DNA of 64,000 bases from Flammulina velutipes. Taxonomy: Eukaryota > Basidiomycota > Agaricomycetes > Agaricales > Physalacriaceae. Shown here one piece after another: positions 11,869 through 22,260 of this stretch (position 1 is the stretch's first letter; the number at the start of each line of letters is the position of its first letter). The position numbers and the translations under genes are program-made. The DNA lies in contig JAALGH010000023.1 in assembly GCA_011800155.1 (NCBI GenBank), positions 62,001-126,000 on the forward strand, written 5' to 3'. Below the pieces are notes generated by a model. The model did no database searches. It was not told the origin of the DNA and was given only the letters and a program-made list of their open reading frames with translations.

Positions 11869-11875
11869 TTTTATA
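11869..11875 (-). promoter_or_regulatory. TATA box of A3
   Basis: TATAAAA followed by GATATGATTT on the minus strand, placed as in A2 relative to the leader intron. Confidence 0.6.
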
Positions 11876-11919
11876 GGGATTAGACAAGGTCACTGCATTC
11901 CGGAAAGCGTAGTGATTGT

Positions 11920-12060
11920 TCCTTTACTAGGGATCGGCGTTGTAGCTCACCTTCGTCAAGCAGATGTAACAGGATTCCAAGTTTCGTGGTACTAGTAGTA
12001 GATATTTGTACCCGGGGATACGTCGAAGATGGGCGTTTGAATGCAGTGCACCTAGCCACC
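11920..12060. repeat. Upstream duplication unit, copy 2 (behind A3)
   Basis: Matches the stretch behind A2 (about 10080-10210), sharing CGTTGTAGCTCACC, TTCGTGGTACTAGTAG and TACGTCGAAGATG in order. It marks the boundary of a tandem duplication that carried the gene and its promoter. Confidence 0.65.
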
Positions 12061-12714
12061 AGAGCATCAGTAGTGTCGCGTAGATAGCCACGGCTGGATA
12101 TACCACCCAGAGAGTTTAGCCTGGAACGAAGACTGCCACAGTAAGAATGTGTCGCCCACTCGCCGAAGCTTTAGCAAATCCGGGCTAGCGGTCGCTGGAT
12201 ATTAGGATTGGCGGGCGCAGGCCAGATAACACAGCCATAGAGCACAACGAGAGCCATAAACGAGAGCGCGCACTCGAGTCAGCGACTTTTGGACGTGGTC
12301 AAAGGTGAAACTTCAAACGACAACGGCAGGCAAAACACTCGTTTCGAACTGCGTACATCGATGTCTGTCATTGCTCCTTCTACCATCAACCTCCTCCTCC
12401 TTAGAGTCCCGCAGCACATCTTCTTTCCGCCTACGAGGACTGGTGCTCAAACATCCACGCATCGCCAGTCTCCCGAGCCAATCAGCACCCGCCCGTATCC
12501 ATCGTTGCCGATCCCACCAATACGGTCCCCTCCGCCAGTCAGACCCAAAAACGTGCACCCGTACCGATTATCTCGGGGCAGGCGGACTAGGTCGCTGCAA
12601 AACAACACCATCAGATCGAGGTTCAGGTAATGGTCCATTCTCCTCCTGCGTGTGGGATCGAGGAGCCAATGGCTCGAAAGCGAACCGTACGGATGCGCTC
12701 GCAGTACGGCGTGC

Positions 12715-14070
12715 GTACTTGACCCAGCCGACAACATATGTCGTTGTCCAAGTTGCTGAGGGCCCCAGGGAAGAGCTCGACGAGAGCGACGACACAGGAG
12801 CCTGTGAGGGTGGCTACGTCGATGAGTGTATGTGGCTCGAATTCGGAGGACGCGTAGTAGATGGTATCTGGATTGTAAAATTAGAACATGATGGAGTGAG
12901 GAGGATGAGTATCATACCAGCGAGGACGAGGCTTTCCTGTGCATCCGTTTTGTCTACCATCACACATTTAGATGCTGAAAAAAGTGAGTGGAGGGCAACG
13001 GAAGTTGATAGAAACGACGTACATGTTGCCATGCTTCGTCGCGCTAGGCTGAGAGAGGAAGTTGTTGTTCTTGATATTGATGACGCCGGAGATAGTGTGC
13101 GAACCTTCGTTGGAGGATGAGCGCGACGTTGTCTATTGCTTCAAATGCGGCTCGTGGCAGTTGTGGTCATCGTGATTGCAGCTAAGACGAAGGTGTAAGG
13201 GCCAGTAATCAGCAAGACGGAGGGGGACGCACCATATCAGCCAAGTCTTGCGCCCGTTGGTATTAGGGAGGAATGCGCGGGGTAGTGGATGAGTACGATG
13301 CCAGGATGGTGGGTACGGCTATAATGGACTGGTTAGCACGTTCACCCAGCGACAATTCTAAAGACGCACCCGGGGCATGCGCATCCTGCGACGCGTCGAC
13401 TTTGACGTCGTCCGCCCAATCCGCGGACTGCCTATACTGCGCAGGTCTCCCGCTTCGAATTCCCGGTTTACTTCTTGTACTCGCTCCCAGCGACAGAGCG
13501 GTCAAGATGCCTGGCGCCATGTTATAAAGATATGTGTCGTTGCGATTTTTGTTGGTTTGTCGCCAGAGGGTAGAGTCTCCGGCTCAGAGGAGCCCTTTCG
13601 ACCGCGCGTGAGGGACCGTTGCCATGCTCGTTCTGCAGCGAAGGATTTGCAGGCATTTCCATGAGCTGAGGCTAAAGCGTAAGGGGTGGTAATCTGGCAA
13701 AAGAGGAGATAACGCACTATACGAGGCATAGGTGACGCATTCATCCCATTGCTTGGATGATTTCTCTGAAGGAAACAATTCGGGGTTGACTCTGGAATGC
13801 GGGGAAGTCTTGAGGACGATGCAAGGAGCCGCGACGGCTACAACAAGAGGATGAGCACCGTCAGTGAGAGACCATATCAAGCACGAACCAGCAGCATGGG
13901 CGTCCTGCCTATCATGTCCTTGACGCCGTCTGCCTTGCCAGCGCTCCCGAAAGCTCTCATCACGACCTTCAGCTCCGATTTTGCAGTTTTCTTCTGGTAC
14001 TCGCGTCCTAGCGAAGAGATTGCAGTCGGGTTAGACGTGTCGTTTCATCTTTTGCTGGCTTGTCGCAGTC
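12715..14070 (-). pseudogene. Leucine aminopeptidase (M17) relic, N-terminal part duplicated
   Basis: Fragments of a cytosol aminopeptidase, a zinc exopeptidase, are readable on the minus strand in shifting frames. They include SQDAHAPGASLEL and RQDAHAAGS (two copies of one N-terminal exon), SSKQWDECVTYA then QLMEMPAN and a diverged AQDLADM. The catalytic region reads KCVMVDKTDAQESLVLAG followed by EFEPHTLIDVATLTG. The family signature NTDAEGR appears here as KTDAQES, so a metal-binding Glu and the catalytic Arg are lost. Two tandem copies of the N-terminal part (about 14070-13600 and 13520-13200) precede one copy of the catalytic part. Stops and frame changes make a functional enzyme very unlikely. 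The long plus-strand frame across 12305-13120 is antisense to this relic. Confidence 0.7.
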
Positions 14071-14652
14071 GACCAGGAGCTCTTCAGATCGTGAAACGAT
14101 GTGCGCCGTTGCCATTTTTTTTTGCAACAAAGGAAGATGAGACGAGAATATTGATGCAGAGAGGAAAGGATGTCGTTCGTTGTCAAAGGAAGCTCAATGC
14201 CGGAAAAGTGCCGGAGACAGATTTTGCACGATCACTTGACCCTTTCCCAAGCACGTCTGCTCGTGTTATACACCTTCAAATTATTCATGTCTCCCTTTTC
14301 GATTCCCACAACATGCCCAAGACTTCAATTTCCACTCCTCAGGAAAAATCTCTTCTCGGCAACGGGTCGGTGGCGATGCCACGGCGAATATCTTTGTGGT
14401 GGTGTTCGCTGCCTCGCGCGACCATTTCAGTAAGTATTTATAGGCTCATACAACGCCGAGCTGCTACTGCGAGTCCGCATCTATGCACCGAGCTTGAATT
14501 GAACATTATTTCCGAGGCATAGTGTTGGGTGCAGCAGGAATAAATGGTGCGATAGCTTGACATTGGTTACATGTGAGTACGAAGATATTTGTATGGTTCT
14601 CTCAGTTCAAAACAAATACGCGAGGAAGAAATGTAGGTCATTTTTAGAGTAT

Positions 14653-15157
14653 TCACTGTCCCTTAGGCGTCCAGAAAATCCAGTGTCGTCCTTCAAAGAA
14701 ACCAGACTCAAGCACGAGGATATTCTAACGATAAAATGTCAGCAGTGCCTTCCCTCGGGATCATACTTATAGAAATACCTTTGGCAGCTCACGTTCATAT
14801 ATCATCCCGTTGTCTTGAACCGCAGTGAACGCATAGACATCTAAATGATACCCATCTTCATTCCAGTCCTCTGTTTTATACTTGGCGATCTGAACACCAT
14901 AATTTCATGTCGTCACGGGAGATTGGCTCCACATTCTCGACGAAAGTGAAGAGGTATCCACCAGGCTGTTGCCATACAACCTTACCCTCGGACGTGAGTT
15001 CCGTTATCGTGATATCGGTGCCCGGCAATCTGTACGCAAAGGTAAGCATAGCCGATAACTGGATAGAAAATGCTGCGTACGCGGCGGCATGGGTAAGAAA
15101 TTTAAAGGCAGAGAGGATGGCAACTCCGACTAACTTAAGGGAAGCGGGGAGATGCAT
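14653..15157 (-). pseudogene. Small secreted protein A4, frameshifted
   Basis: Exons 15157-15081, 15029-14779 and 14706-14653. Exon 1 is a signal peptide, MHLPASLKLVGVAILSAF, extended compared with A1-A3. Exon 2 reads TELTSEGKVVW and GGYLFTFVENVE, then stops at 14876. The family pattern resumes one frame over with AKYKTEDW, and exon 3 reads SGFFEGRHWIFWTP. Exon lengths total 382 nt, one more than a multiple of three, so a single inserted base near 14905 explains the break. The conserved leader (TACGCTG|GT...CAG|GCCGTA) is missing; a GAT/CAT repeat lies upstream instead. Confidence 0.75.
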
Positions 15158-15279
15158 GGTTGGATGATGTCGGGTCTTAGATGTTGATGATGATGATGAT
15201 GATAGGACAGAAAGATGCCTTTTCAATGAAAGGATAGTCGCAATGACTACGGTGAAGTGTTCACACCGACTCACCGTAT

Positions 15280-15460
15280 CACGACCGGCGAGAGATATGT
15301 TGCAGTGTCATGGTAGGTCGATCTCCATGGTCGTCGCCGCGGGAGAGATGTTCAGATGGCGCATTTGCGCTGTATGATCGCTACGCTACGACCAATCTTC
15401 ATGGCAAGGGATGAGTCGAAGATTGAGATCGTCATCATAACTCACCGCCGTCAAGGACAT
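15280..15460. repeat. Upstream duplication unit, copy 3 (behind A4)
   Basis: Partial match to the DNA behind A2 and A3 (TTGCAGTGTCATGG.AGGTCGATCT, and later GTCGAAGAT with AACTCACC). It is more diverged than copies 1 and 2, so A4 is probably the older duplicate. Confidence 0.5.
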
Positions 15461-15645
15461 GTAGATAGAGACACACCGCGGCAGGCAAATCACCTTATTC
15501 GACGACGAGGTCCCGAGCCGCTGAAGTAAATTGTCTCTACTCTCCAAGTACTGCATTCACTCATTTAGTGTTATGACACGAGTGACGTTTTTACAGAAAT
15601 ACAAGCATAGTCACCGTCGACAAATTATAGAGTGCATACTCCTCT

Positions 15646-16443
15646 TCACCAGGGCAGACTGGTACATGTTTCGAACCTCCGGCCCGACCCCTCCATATCA
15701 GCACGCCACCATCTTCTGAGAAGGATTTCAGTACTTGGCGGGCCGACTGGGTAAATTGGGAACAGACCATCTGGCGGCAAAGGCGACGCATAATCCGAGT
15801 CTTCAGCATCAAAGGCACCCGTGCCGTAAAGCATAGCTCTCAAGTTGCTGCACGCGTCTCCCGATCTACCTTCCATCCACCACTTGGCACGACGCACACC
15901 ACAGTCTTCCGTCCGCACGGGAAAACTTGCAGCTCTCAACGTGACGGGGAGCCTATCCCGAATCACCATCCGGTTTTGACAACGCCAGACGGGGGTACTG
16001 GGATGTTCGATCGCACAAGCCCGAGGAAGTAACGTCTTTCGCTCTCATTCCCAAAATTGGCCGTCGAGACGTGGATTTGTTCTATCGGGACGTCCAACGA
16101 GGGATGGAGATCGTGATTATGTATACAATCTCGAGCAGGAGGAGCGAAGACGGAGAAGGTAGCGGGACCACCATAGCGTGAGGGGAGCGATGTAATGTTC
16201 CATTTGACTGTGTCGATCTTGAGAATGCGTCGATGTGGCAAAGTGGCATCGGATAGGGAAACGAAATACGTGTCCTCCGTGGTCGATGTATCACGGTAGG
16301 TAGCGTCGTTCGTTTCCCGAAAGGTTACGAGCCGTCGTTGTGACTCCGCCGGACGTGTATCCTTGGAAAGAGAGCGCAACACAGCTATCCAGCGATCGGC
16401 GCCACCTTGCCTCGGAGAATCCAGGTTACCGCCAAATCCGACC
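15646..16443 (-). CDS. Hypothetical protein fragment
   Basis: After an acceptor near 16443 the minus strand reads GFGGNLDSPRQGGADRWIA into about 160 open codons (to 15963). The composition is protein-like, with TEDTYFVSLSDATLPH and PSLDVPIEQIHVSTANFG. A second overlapping frame (15969-15646) continues with VRTEDCGVRRAKWWMEG. I could not join the two by an intron, so there may be a frameshift. I do not recognise the family. Confidence 0.4.
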
Positions 16444-17730
16444 TAGATAAAATGAGAGGACTCACAGGAGACTGGTATATGTCTCGCTGAGCGCGTCCGC
16501 GAGTCCCGCCCTCCTAGGTTCCTAGGTTCCTTTTTCCTTCAGGTAAATTGTATGTCCGTCGGAGCGAGATGGCCAGCGGACGCGTCGAGCTGGATTGTCC
16601 ATCGCCAACCTAGCGTTCTCGAGCCTCACGGGTTTGATAGCACCAAGACGTCTACCGAGATGTTTAATGAGATCGCTGCGCAAATGAGAGGAGTCGAGTC
16701 GGAAATGCGCGGGGTTGGAGTGAGACTAGGGACGAGTCAGATGGCATTCCAGACAATGAGAATGCGTACCTCTGGGGGTGCTCGCGGGCTTCACTGAGCT
16801 CATTCCAGCATCGGTATACGGACTGTCGGGTAGGGGGAGAATCGTGCGCGATAGTACGAGCTGTATTTCTGACTCGGAGTCGCTTTGCGTCTTGCTTGTC
16901 TATCAGTATCATAAATATCCTCGCCCAATAACATTGACAGAGATGAAGATTTCTTCAAGGGACGCATATCTTTAGTCAGGACTGGCTAGTACCCAACATG
17001 CTCGTTGTACGTCTCTACCAGTCTATCCTTTAGCGATGTACGCTGGGAATCTTCTTGGCCATACTGAGACGCATTCGCCGATTGGCTCTTACGAATAGGG
17101 TCCCGGTTACCCAATCCTTCATCATCAGTGGGTATGTCTGAGCCAGAGTCGCTAGAATCGCTTCCGTCACCTCCCTGTCCGCCATTACCAGATTTAGACC
17201 GTCGGCGGCTAGGCGTTTTCTTACGTTTGTCCTTCCCCAGTCTCTCAGGAGTCTCCTCAGGCTCGTCCTTAATCGCACCATTGTTCGATGTATGACGCGT
17301 TGGTGGGGGACACGTATGCGCTGTCTCAGGTGAATAGTATCGGACAGGATTGGGCCTGTCCCTTCTGTCTTGATGTATGTATGGCCTTTGTATTCGCCGA
17401 GACGCGGGCCTGTATTGCTCTTGCCCGGTATAGCACCTTTCCTACTGTTCCGTTGCTGCTAGCCGCCACTCCGTTATACGATGATGCATGTGGGCAGCCC
17501 GCTCGCATCATAGATTTGGTAGGATCAATGATTGCATGACGGAACAATGATCGTACGGCTCTCTCCGTTGATCGTACGGATCACTCCATTGATACACTCA
17601 CTCACACAAGTCGACGCAATATATATACATGAATTGATCATACAGTCATAGTACAAAATTGTCCATCTGCACGTAATCTTACATTGCTTTCCATCTCAAA
17701 AACTGCCTACAGATACCCAAACCCACAGCA
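16444..17730. other. No gene recognised
   Basis: Short overlapping frames only. GATCGTACGG occurs twice near 17550-17580 and the stretch 17520-17720 is AT-rich, but I see no promoter or RNA structure I can defend. Confidence 0.4.
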
Positions 17731-18470
17731 CTAATGGGGCCGCCTTGCTCGGCGCGCAAAACCGGCAGAGCTCGGGCGTCGATCAGAATGAGAAGGCCCG
17801 GCAAGCGCCTGACGAGCAAGGTCAGCCTGTTGTGTGCTCTCCAGTGCATCGGCCAACTTGCGCAAACGGTACTCTTGCTCCTGCGCAGAGGTGGAGAACC
17901 TCAAAACCGTGTCAGATATATTGCTGGCCCAGTCTGCTGCTCTTTTACACCACATCACAGACGCTTGATGATGCGTAAGAGAGAGTTCGTCCTCAGCTGC
18001 GAATAAGTGAACCTCCCGATGTGAACAAAACAAAACGGCGACATACGAGTATCAGGGATATTGAGGGGGTTCCCGTCTTCGTCCAAAGGAAAACCAGATG
18101 ATAAACGATTGAAGGGGAAAACTGTGTAACGATGGGGCCAGCTGTGGTGGTTGTAGTTTGTGGCGACCAAGGACAAAAATCGGCGAAACTCGAGCATTCC
18201 GTGACTCTCGAATAGCTGAACGAGTTTTGCAAAGACCAACACATCGGCAATGCCAACCTAGGTAACATGAAGAAAAAAAAGATAGAATAAGATGGCACAA
18301 CGCACCCATAGGTTGTAGATAGCCGGCAATTCTACATTCAGGATAACAGCCCCTTGTGTCTTAACGCGTCCGCAGCGGATCATTAACTCGTCAAGATCTT
18401 CAGCGACGTCGTCGAACAAACTTGCCACCATGCGTTTACCGTTCATGGTGGAAAGTCGATGAGAACTCAA
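17731..18470 (-). CDS. Hypothetical protein, three exons
   Basis: Starts at 18470 (MSSHRLSTMNGKRMVASLFD) and runs through two short introns with good borders: one after PAIYNLW (about 18306-18258) and one after the Asp-Thr that follows LNIP (about 18050-18001). It ends at the stop at 17731. The protein is about 210 residues, with a basic Ser/Arg-rich tail. No signal peptide, membrane segment or known domain is visible. Consistent frame over three exons supports a real gene. Confidence 0.5.
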
Positions 18471-19102
18471 AAGTGGCGTGGCAGCTTAAAAGAAAAGAAT
18501 TGGACAGCGATTCAAACTCAGCTGTCAAGGCCGCGGGAGACACAGCACATAGCGCCACACTCAGAAGCCAACCTCCTGACATCACATGCCATCTGTACGG
18601 CTACCTATGTTGATGCCGAAACATACGTTGAAATTATTCTGCAGCATACCTTATGCTCAAGTATTGGTAATATCTATCCACTTTAATGCACACTTTCCAG
18701 TACGGCGACCTTTGGTGAGCACAATCTGAAAGAAAATTATAATCCTCCCGCGGCTGCGAAGAGTGCCGGAAACCTCATGGCGCCTCGGTCACACGGCTAT
18801 AACAGCAATAGAATCAAACGGCACAATATTCACCACTGCGTTGGCATCGTGGTAACCCCGACAGAAATCTCGAGATTTCTGTCGTCACCCGTTCCATCAT
18901 ATGTTATTACATGCAAATATGACATCACTAGTGTTTCGCGACTTGCGCCACATACACTCAACATTGGGAAAACAAGAGACACAGATGAATCTCGGTAATA
19001 CTTTTTGGGAGCCAAGTTCACGTCATTCCATTAACCTATTTAAAACTCATTGTGTACACTATAGTACTAAACGGTAGCCACATTATTTCTTAGAAACTGT
19101 AC
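18471..19102. other. No gene recognised
   Basis: Short frames on the plus strand (60-75 codons) without domain or splice support. Confidence 0.35.
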
Positions 19103-19540
19103 GTGTCAAGCTGTTGCTCGCAGCGTTTATATCCCTCCGTCAATTTCGACTCATTCCGCTCTGCCGTGAACCACTACCGTGATCTTATCATGCCAGTCAT
19201 GCTACTCAGCGACAGTCGAGCGAGTGTGAACGAGATGTTTGACGCGGTAATTGAATGGCAGATAGAGCGGGCTGTGGACGAGGAGCAACTCTTACAGTTG
19301 CATAATATATGTCGAGAGGCTAGTCGCGAGGTTTACGGTATGCTGGAGGCGCGTCCAGGAATGACGCTGGAATTGATAGAGAAGCTTCACCTAGTTTTGC
19401 TTGCCAGTTTGGAGGAGATGTTTTCTATGCAATCACTAGGGTTACTTTGGAGAAGCAAAAGTTACAGGAGTCTAGACAAGCACCAAATGTATCTGAATGA
19501 CAGACGAAGATGTAATGTAATGGAAATAGTAAAATTGTAG
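19103..19540 (+). CDS. Hypothetical single-exon protein
   Basis: An uninterrupted 145-codon frame. The middle is amphipathic and helix-prone (EWQIERAVDEEQLLQL, then LELIEKLHLVLLASLEEMF). No domain or signal peptide is recognised. The length and composition are somewhat better than neighbouring chance frames. Confidence 0.35.
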   Translation: MSSCCSQRLYPSVNFDSFRSAVNHYRDLIMPVMLLSDSRASVNEMFDAVIEWQIERAVDEEQLLQLHNICREASREVYGMLEARPGMTLELIEKLHLVLLASLEEMFSMQSLGLLWRSKSYRSLDKHQMYLNDRRRCNVMEIVKL

Positions 19541-19872
19541 TCACGTTGACGGGAGAGTTGAGACTGAACGCTTTCTGTCATGGCGGACGAAGGTATGGGA
19601 ACCGACTTCACGGGCAAGCTAAGGAGACGTCCTGCGCCATCCAAAATTGTGACAACGTCCTCTTCCGAGGCTAAGAAACTGGAGGTTCGACAGGACTGAG
19701 GGTGAATACGACATATTGTCCGGCATGAGCAAGTCAAGCCAAACGACCTCCAGTGAGGTTAGAGAACATGTTCTCGCACGAATCAAACAGAAAGAACTTC
19801 ATCGTGAACCATAAAGGTGTTAACAAACGACAGGACAAAAATAATGGTATGCCAACCAAGCTCACGCCTACT

Positions 19873-20604
19873 CTAAAGGATGAGGATGCTGAGCAATGTC
19901 AACAGAAGGGTGATCACAATCCCCACAATGCCGCTCAACCTATATAGAGTATCTCAATCAGCGAAACGGCACACTACCTCGAAAGGATACAACGTACAAC
20001 GCGAGAATGACGATGAGGATTCCAGGGAGCAAAACGTTCAAAGCGATGAGAAGGTTGAAGAGAAGGAGCGCGATCGTACCAATCAACGACAAGGATACTG
20101 AGGATGCGTCGAGAGTGGCGCTAAAGCCCTGTTGACGCGGAATATTGAGCGGACATCGAGGTATGGAATAGAAAGCAAAGGTACCTTGATAGTATCAGCA
20201 ATGACAGTTCCAGCCTCATTGAGGTTATCCGTTGAGGCAATTCCCTGTCCATCGATACTGGTCAGAGATTCTTGAGCAGCCGTAAGAGAGGTGATGAGCT
20301 CGTCGAAGAGATCATCGTCATTCTCGTCGGTACGCTTGTCACTACTAGTAGCCACGACTGTGTCTGTAGAAAATGTTATTTTGTATGGAATATCTAAAGG
20401 ATATAGTTACTCAACGATCTGAGGCAAGATGCTGTCGGTCTGGCCTTTGAGCGTGGTCAAGACAGCCATGATAGCGTCGGTGCCGTCGACGACGGTATCA
20501 TTCGTTGTGCGAGAGATGGCGATGTTCTTGGAAATGGAGGCGGGGATGGCTTGCACCATTCCGAAGACTGAGAGAGCAACGAGTGCGATACGTGAGATGA
20601 ACAT
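19873..20604 (-). CDS. Small secreted/membrane protein with hydrophobic C-terminus
   Basis: Start at 20604 with signal peptide MFISRIALVALSVFGMVQAI. Exon 1 ends near 20416 after LPQIV; an intron ending at CTACTAG joins it to SDKRTDENDDDLFDELI, then SLTAAQESL and DNLNEAGTVIADTIK. A further intron (from about 20186) leads to GFSATLDASSVSLSLIGTIA, and a last 58-base intron beginning GTACGT leads to a tail of Leu, Ile and Val ending at 19873. The C-terminal third has two to three membrane-spanning stretches. Similar short proteins with an acidic middle and a greasy tail occur in Agaricomycetes but have no named function that I know. The gene appears intact. Confidence 0.65.
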
Positions 20605-21767
20605 CGAGAGGAGTAGGTGGTTGAAGAGAAAGTGGGAAGTGTTGGATTACTTTCTGCTGTTTTGCTTCGACACTTTTATACATCTCGCACCAGGTCTCCT
20701 CGGATGTATGACGAATAGACGGCAATGACAAGCCACGAAAAAATGTGTTGGCATAGCGTTCGAACGATATCCAAGACTCGTGGCAGCCCATTGAAGTCGC
20801 TTTGGCCAAAGAAGCATATCTTCGATCAAAACCACAGGATGAGGCAAAGACACTTGAGGATGCTTGTTCCCAGCCCGTTGCACTCCAAGTCCATGAGGAG
20901 GACGGCGGCATTAGTTGAAGATTTAGAGAGACACGGAGGATTAAGCTGAGTTAGAGGAGAGGATGCTTAGAAAAGACCATCAGCCAAGCCATCTTTGGAC
21001 ATCGTTCGCACGCATACTGTCACATATTCGGTATGTAAGCTCGGGGAACGCGGTCGCAGTCGACGTGTCGTCCATTTGAGTCAGAAGGTTCGCCAGCCTT
21101 TCGTTCAAATCTACCTCCATCAAGTTTCCTGTAGTGTCAATATACCTCGGATTTCCCGCGCCTTTGTCTGTTTTCTTGTTTAACGGTTCGGCCCATTTGC
21201 ATAACCTCGTCTCACACACTGGAAATGGCAGGATAGACTGGTCATTGTTGACAAAGATGTACGACAATGAGATTCTAGCTTAGACGATGCCGTCTCCAAA
21301 AGATTCCTTGGGCCGAACTCGGACGGCACCGTAAGGCCGATGCAATCGAAGCCTACGCAAGACAGTCAATTCCTGCGTCCGTATGAGAGAGAAGACTCAC
21401 CGAAGAAAGATTGGTAGACGCCGGCAAGGTTCCCCGCCTTGAGGGTATATATGCAACGAACCGTCGAGGTTGGATCCAAAGCATCGGATAGTCGGCTGCT
21501 GCTGCTCGAATGTCTGACCAAATGCACCTCCGCATCCAGAAGTAGTATTGTAGGTCTGAGCAGGTCCCTCGTCGAGGTAAATATTTTATTTGCGATGATC
21601 GGTCTTGTCGATATAGCAGAAGCTAGGAGTTTATGAGCAATATCCAAGAGGGCGCTGCAGGCCGGTACACACCCTGGAAGTCGAAAGTAAACGATGCAAG
21701 ATCTGGAAAAAATGTTGTTATGAGGGTAGGAGCCAGACAGGGAATGAAACGTACCTACTTAGCTGGA
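20605..21767. other. No complete gene; possible relic exons
   Basis: On the minus strand around 21750-21420 spliced pieces (LASFTFDFQ, then TYNTTSGCGGAFGQTFEQQ) may be the 3' continuation of the glycoprotein relic upstream, but an in-frame stop lies between them. Nothing else is recognisable. Confidence 0.3.
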
Positions 21768-22260
21768 GCTGTCATGTCCAAGTAATCGAAGAGAAACGTG
21801 TTCCCGCCCGCATCTCAGTCTGCTGTGCTTATTGATGAGGGTGAGAGTACGTGTCGTATATGCTAGTGTGTCGCCGTTGTAGAATCGACTTGTGCGGCGT
21901 TGTTCCGTTTTCAGCAGCGCAGGCCCGCAGCGTCGTCTTCTCGTCGTCGATGGCAACCTCGAAGAGACCGTTGTCGGGGCCGGAGAATCTCTAGACGTAC
22001 AGCGCAGGACCTTGTTGGGAGCCAGCAACAGCTCGTTTGGCAGAAGGCAAACGCACCGGTAAAATTGAGACTGATGGACGTGTCGACCTGCTCCGTTCTG
22101 TGATATGTCCCGAGCCACCACGGTGTTGTCTCCAAGTCGACATCAGCGCTGCACGGATAGTGCTTGGTCGGGCGCGTACGTACGAAAGGATGCTCTCAAA
22201 GTCGTCGACGGTCACATTCACGTCGACGGCGGAGGCATCCATGGCTGACGACGCTAAGGA
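21768..22260 (-). pseudogene. Membrane/surface glycoprotein relic
   Basis: The minus strand reads VDVNVTVDDFESILSY, then after a short intron TTPWWLGTYHRTEQVDTSIS with LNFTG, then PALYV, a TAG stop, SGPDNGLFEVAIDDEKTTL, and finally, in another frame, DAGGNTFLFDYLDM. This order matches a common Agaricomycete family of single-pass surface proteins (V-x-VDD start, W-x-GTYH, SLNFTG, then a Y-G-SGP turn). The internal stop and one frame change indicate a pseudogene. Function in the family is not known to me. Confidence 0.55.

Noticed and set aside
12305..13120. 271-codon plus-strand open frame
   Set aside because: It is antisense to the M17 aminopeptidase relic, whose motifs (for example IDVATLTG) explain the sequence; the plus-strand translation has no recognisable pattern.
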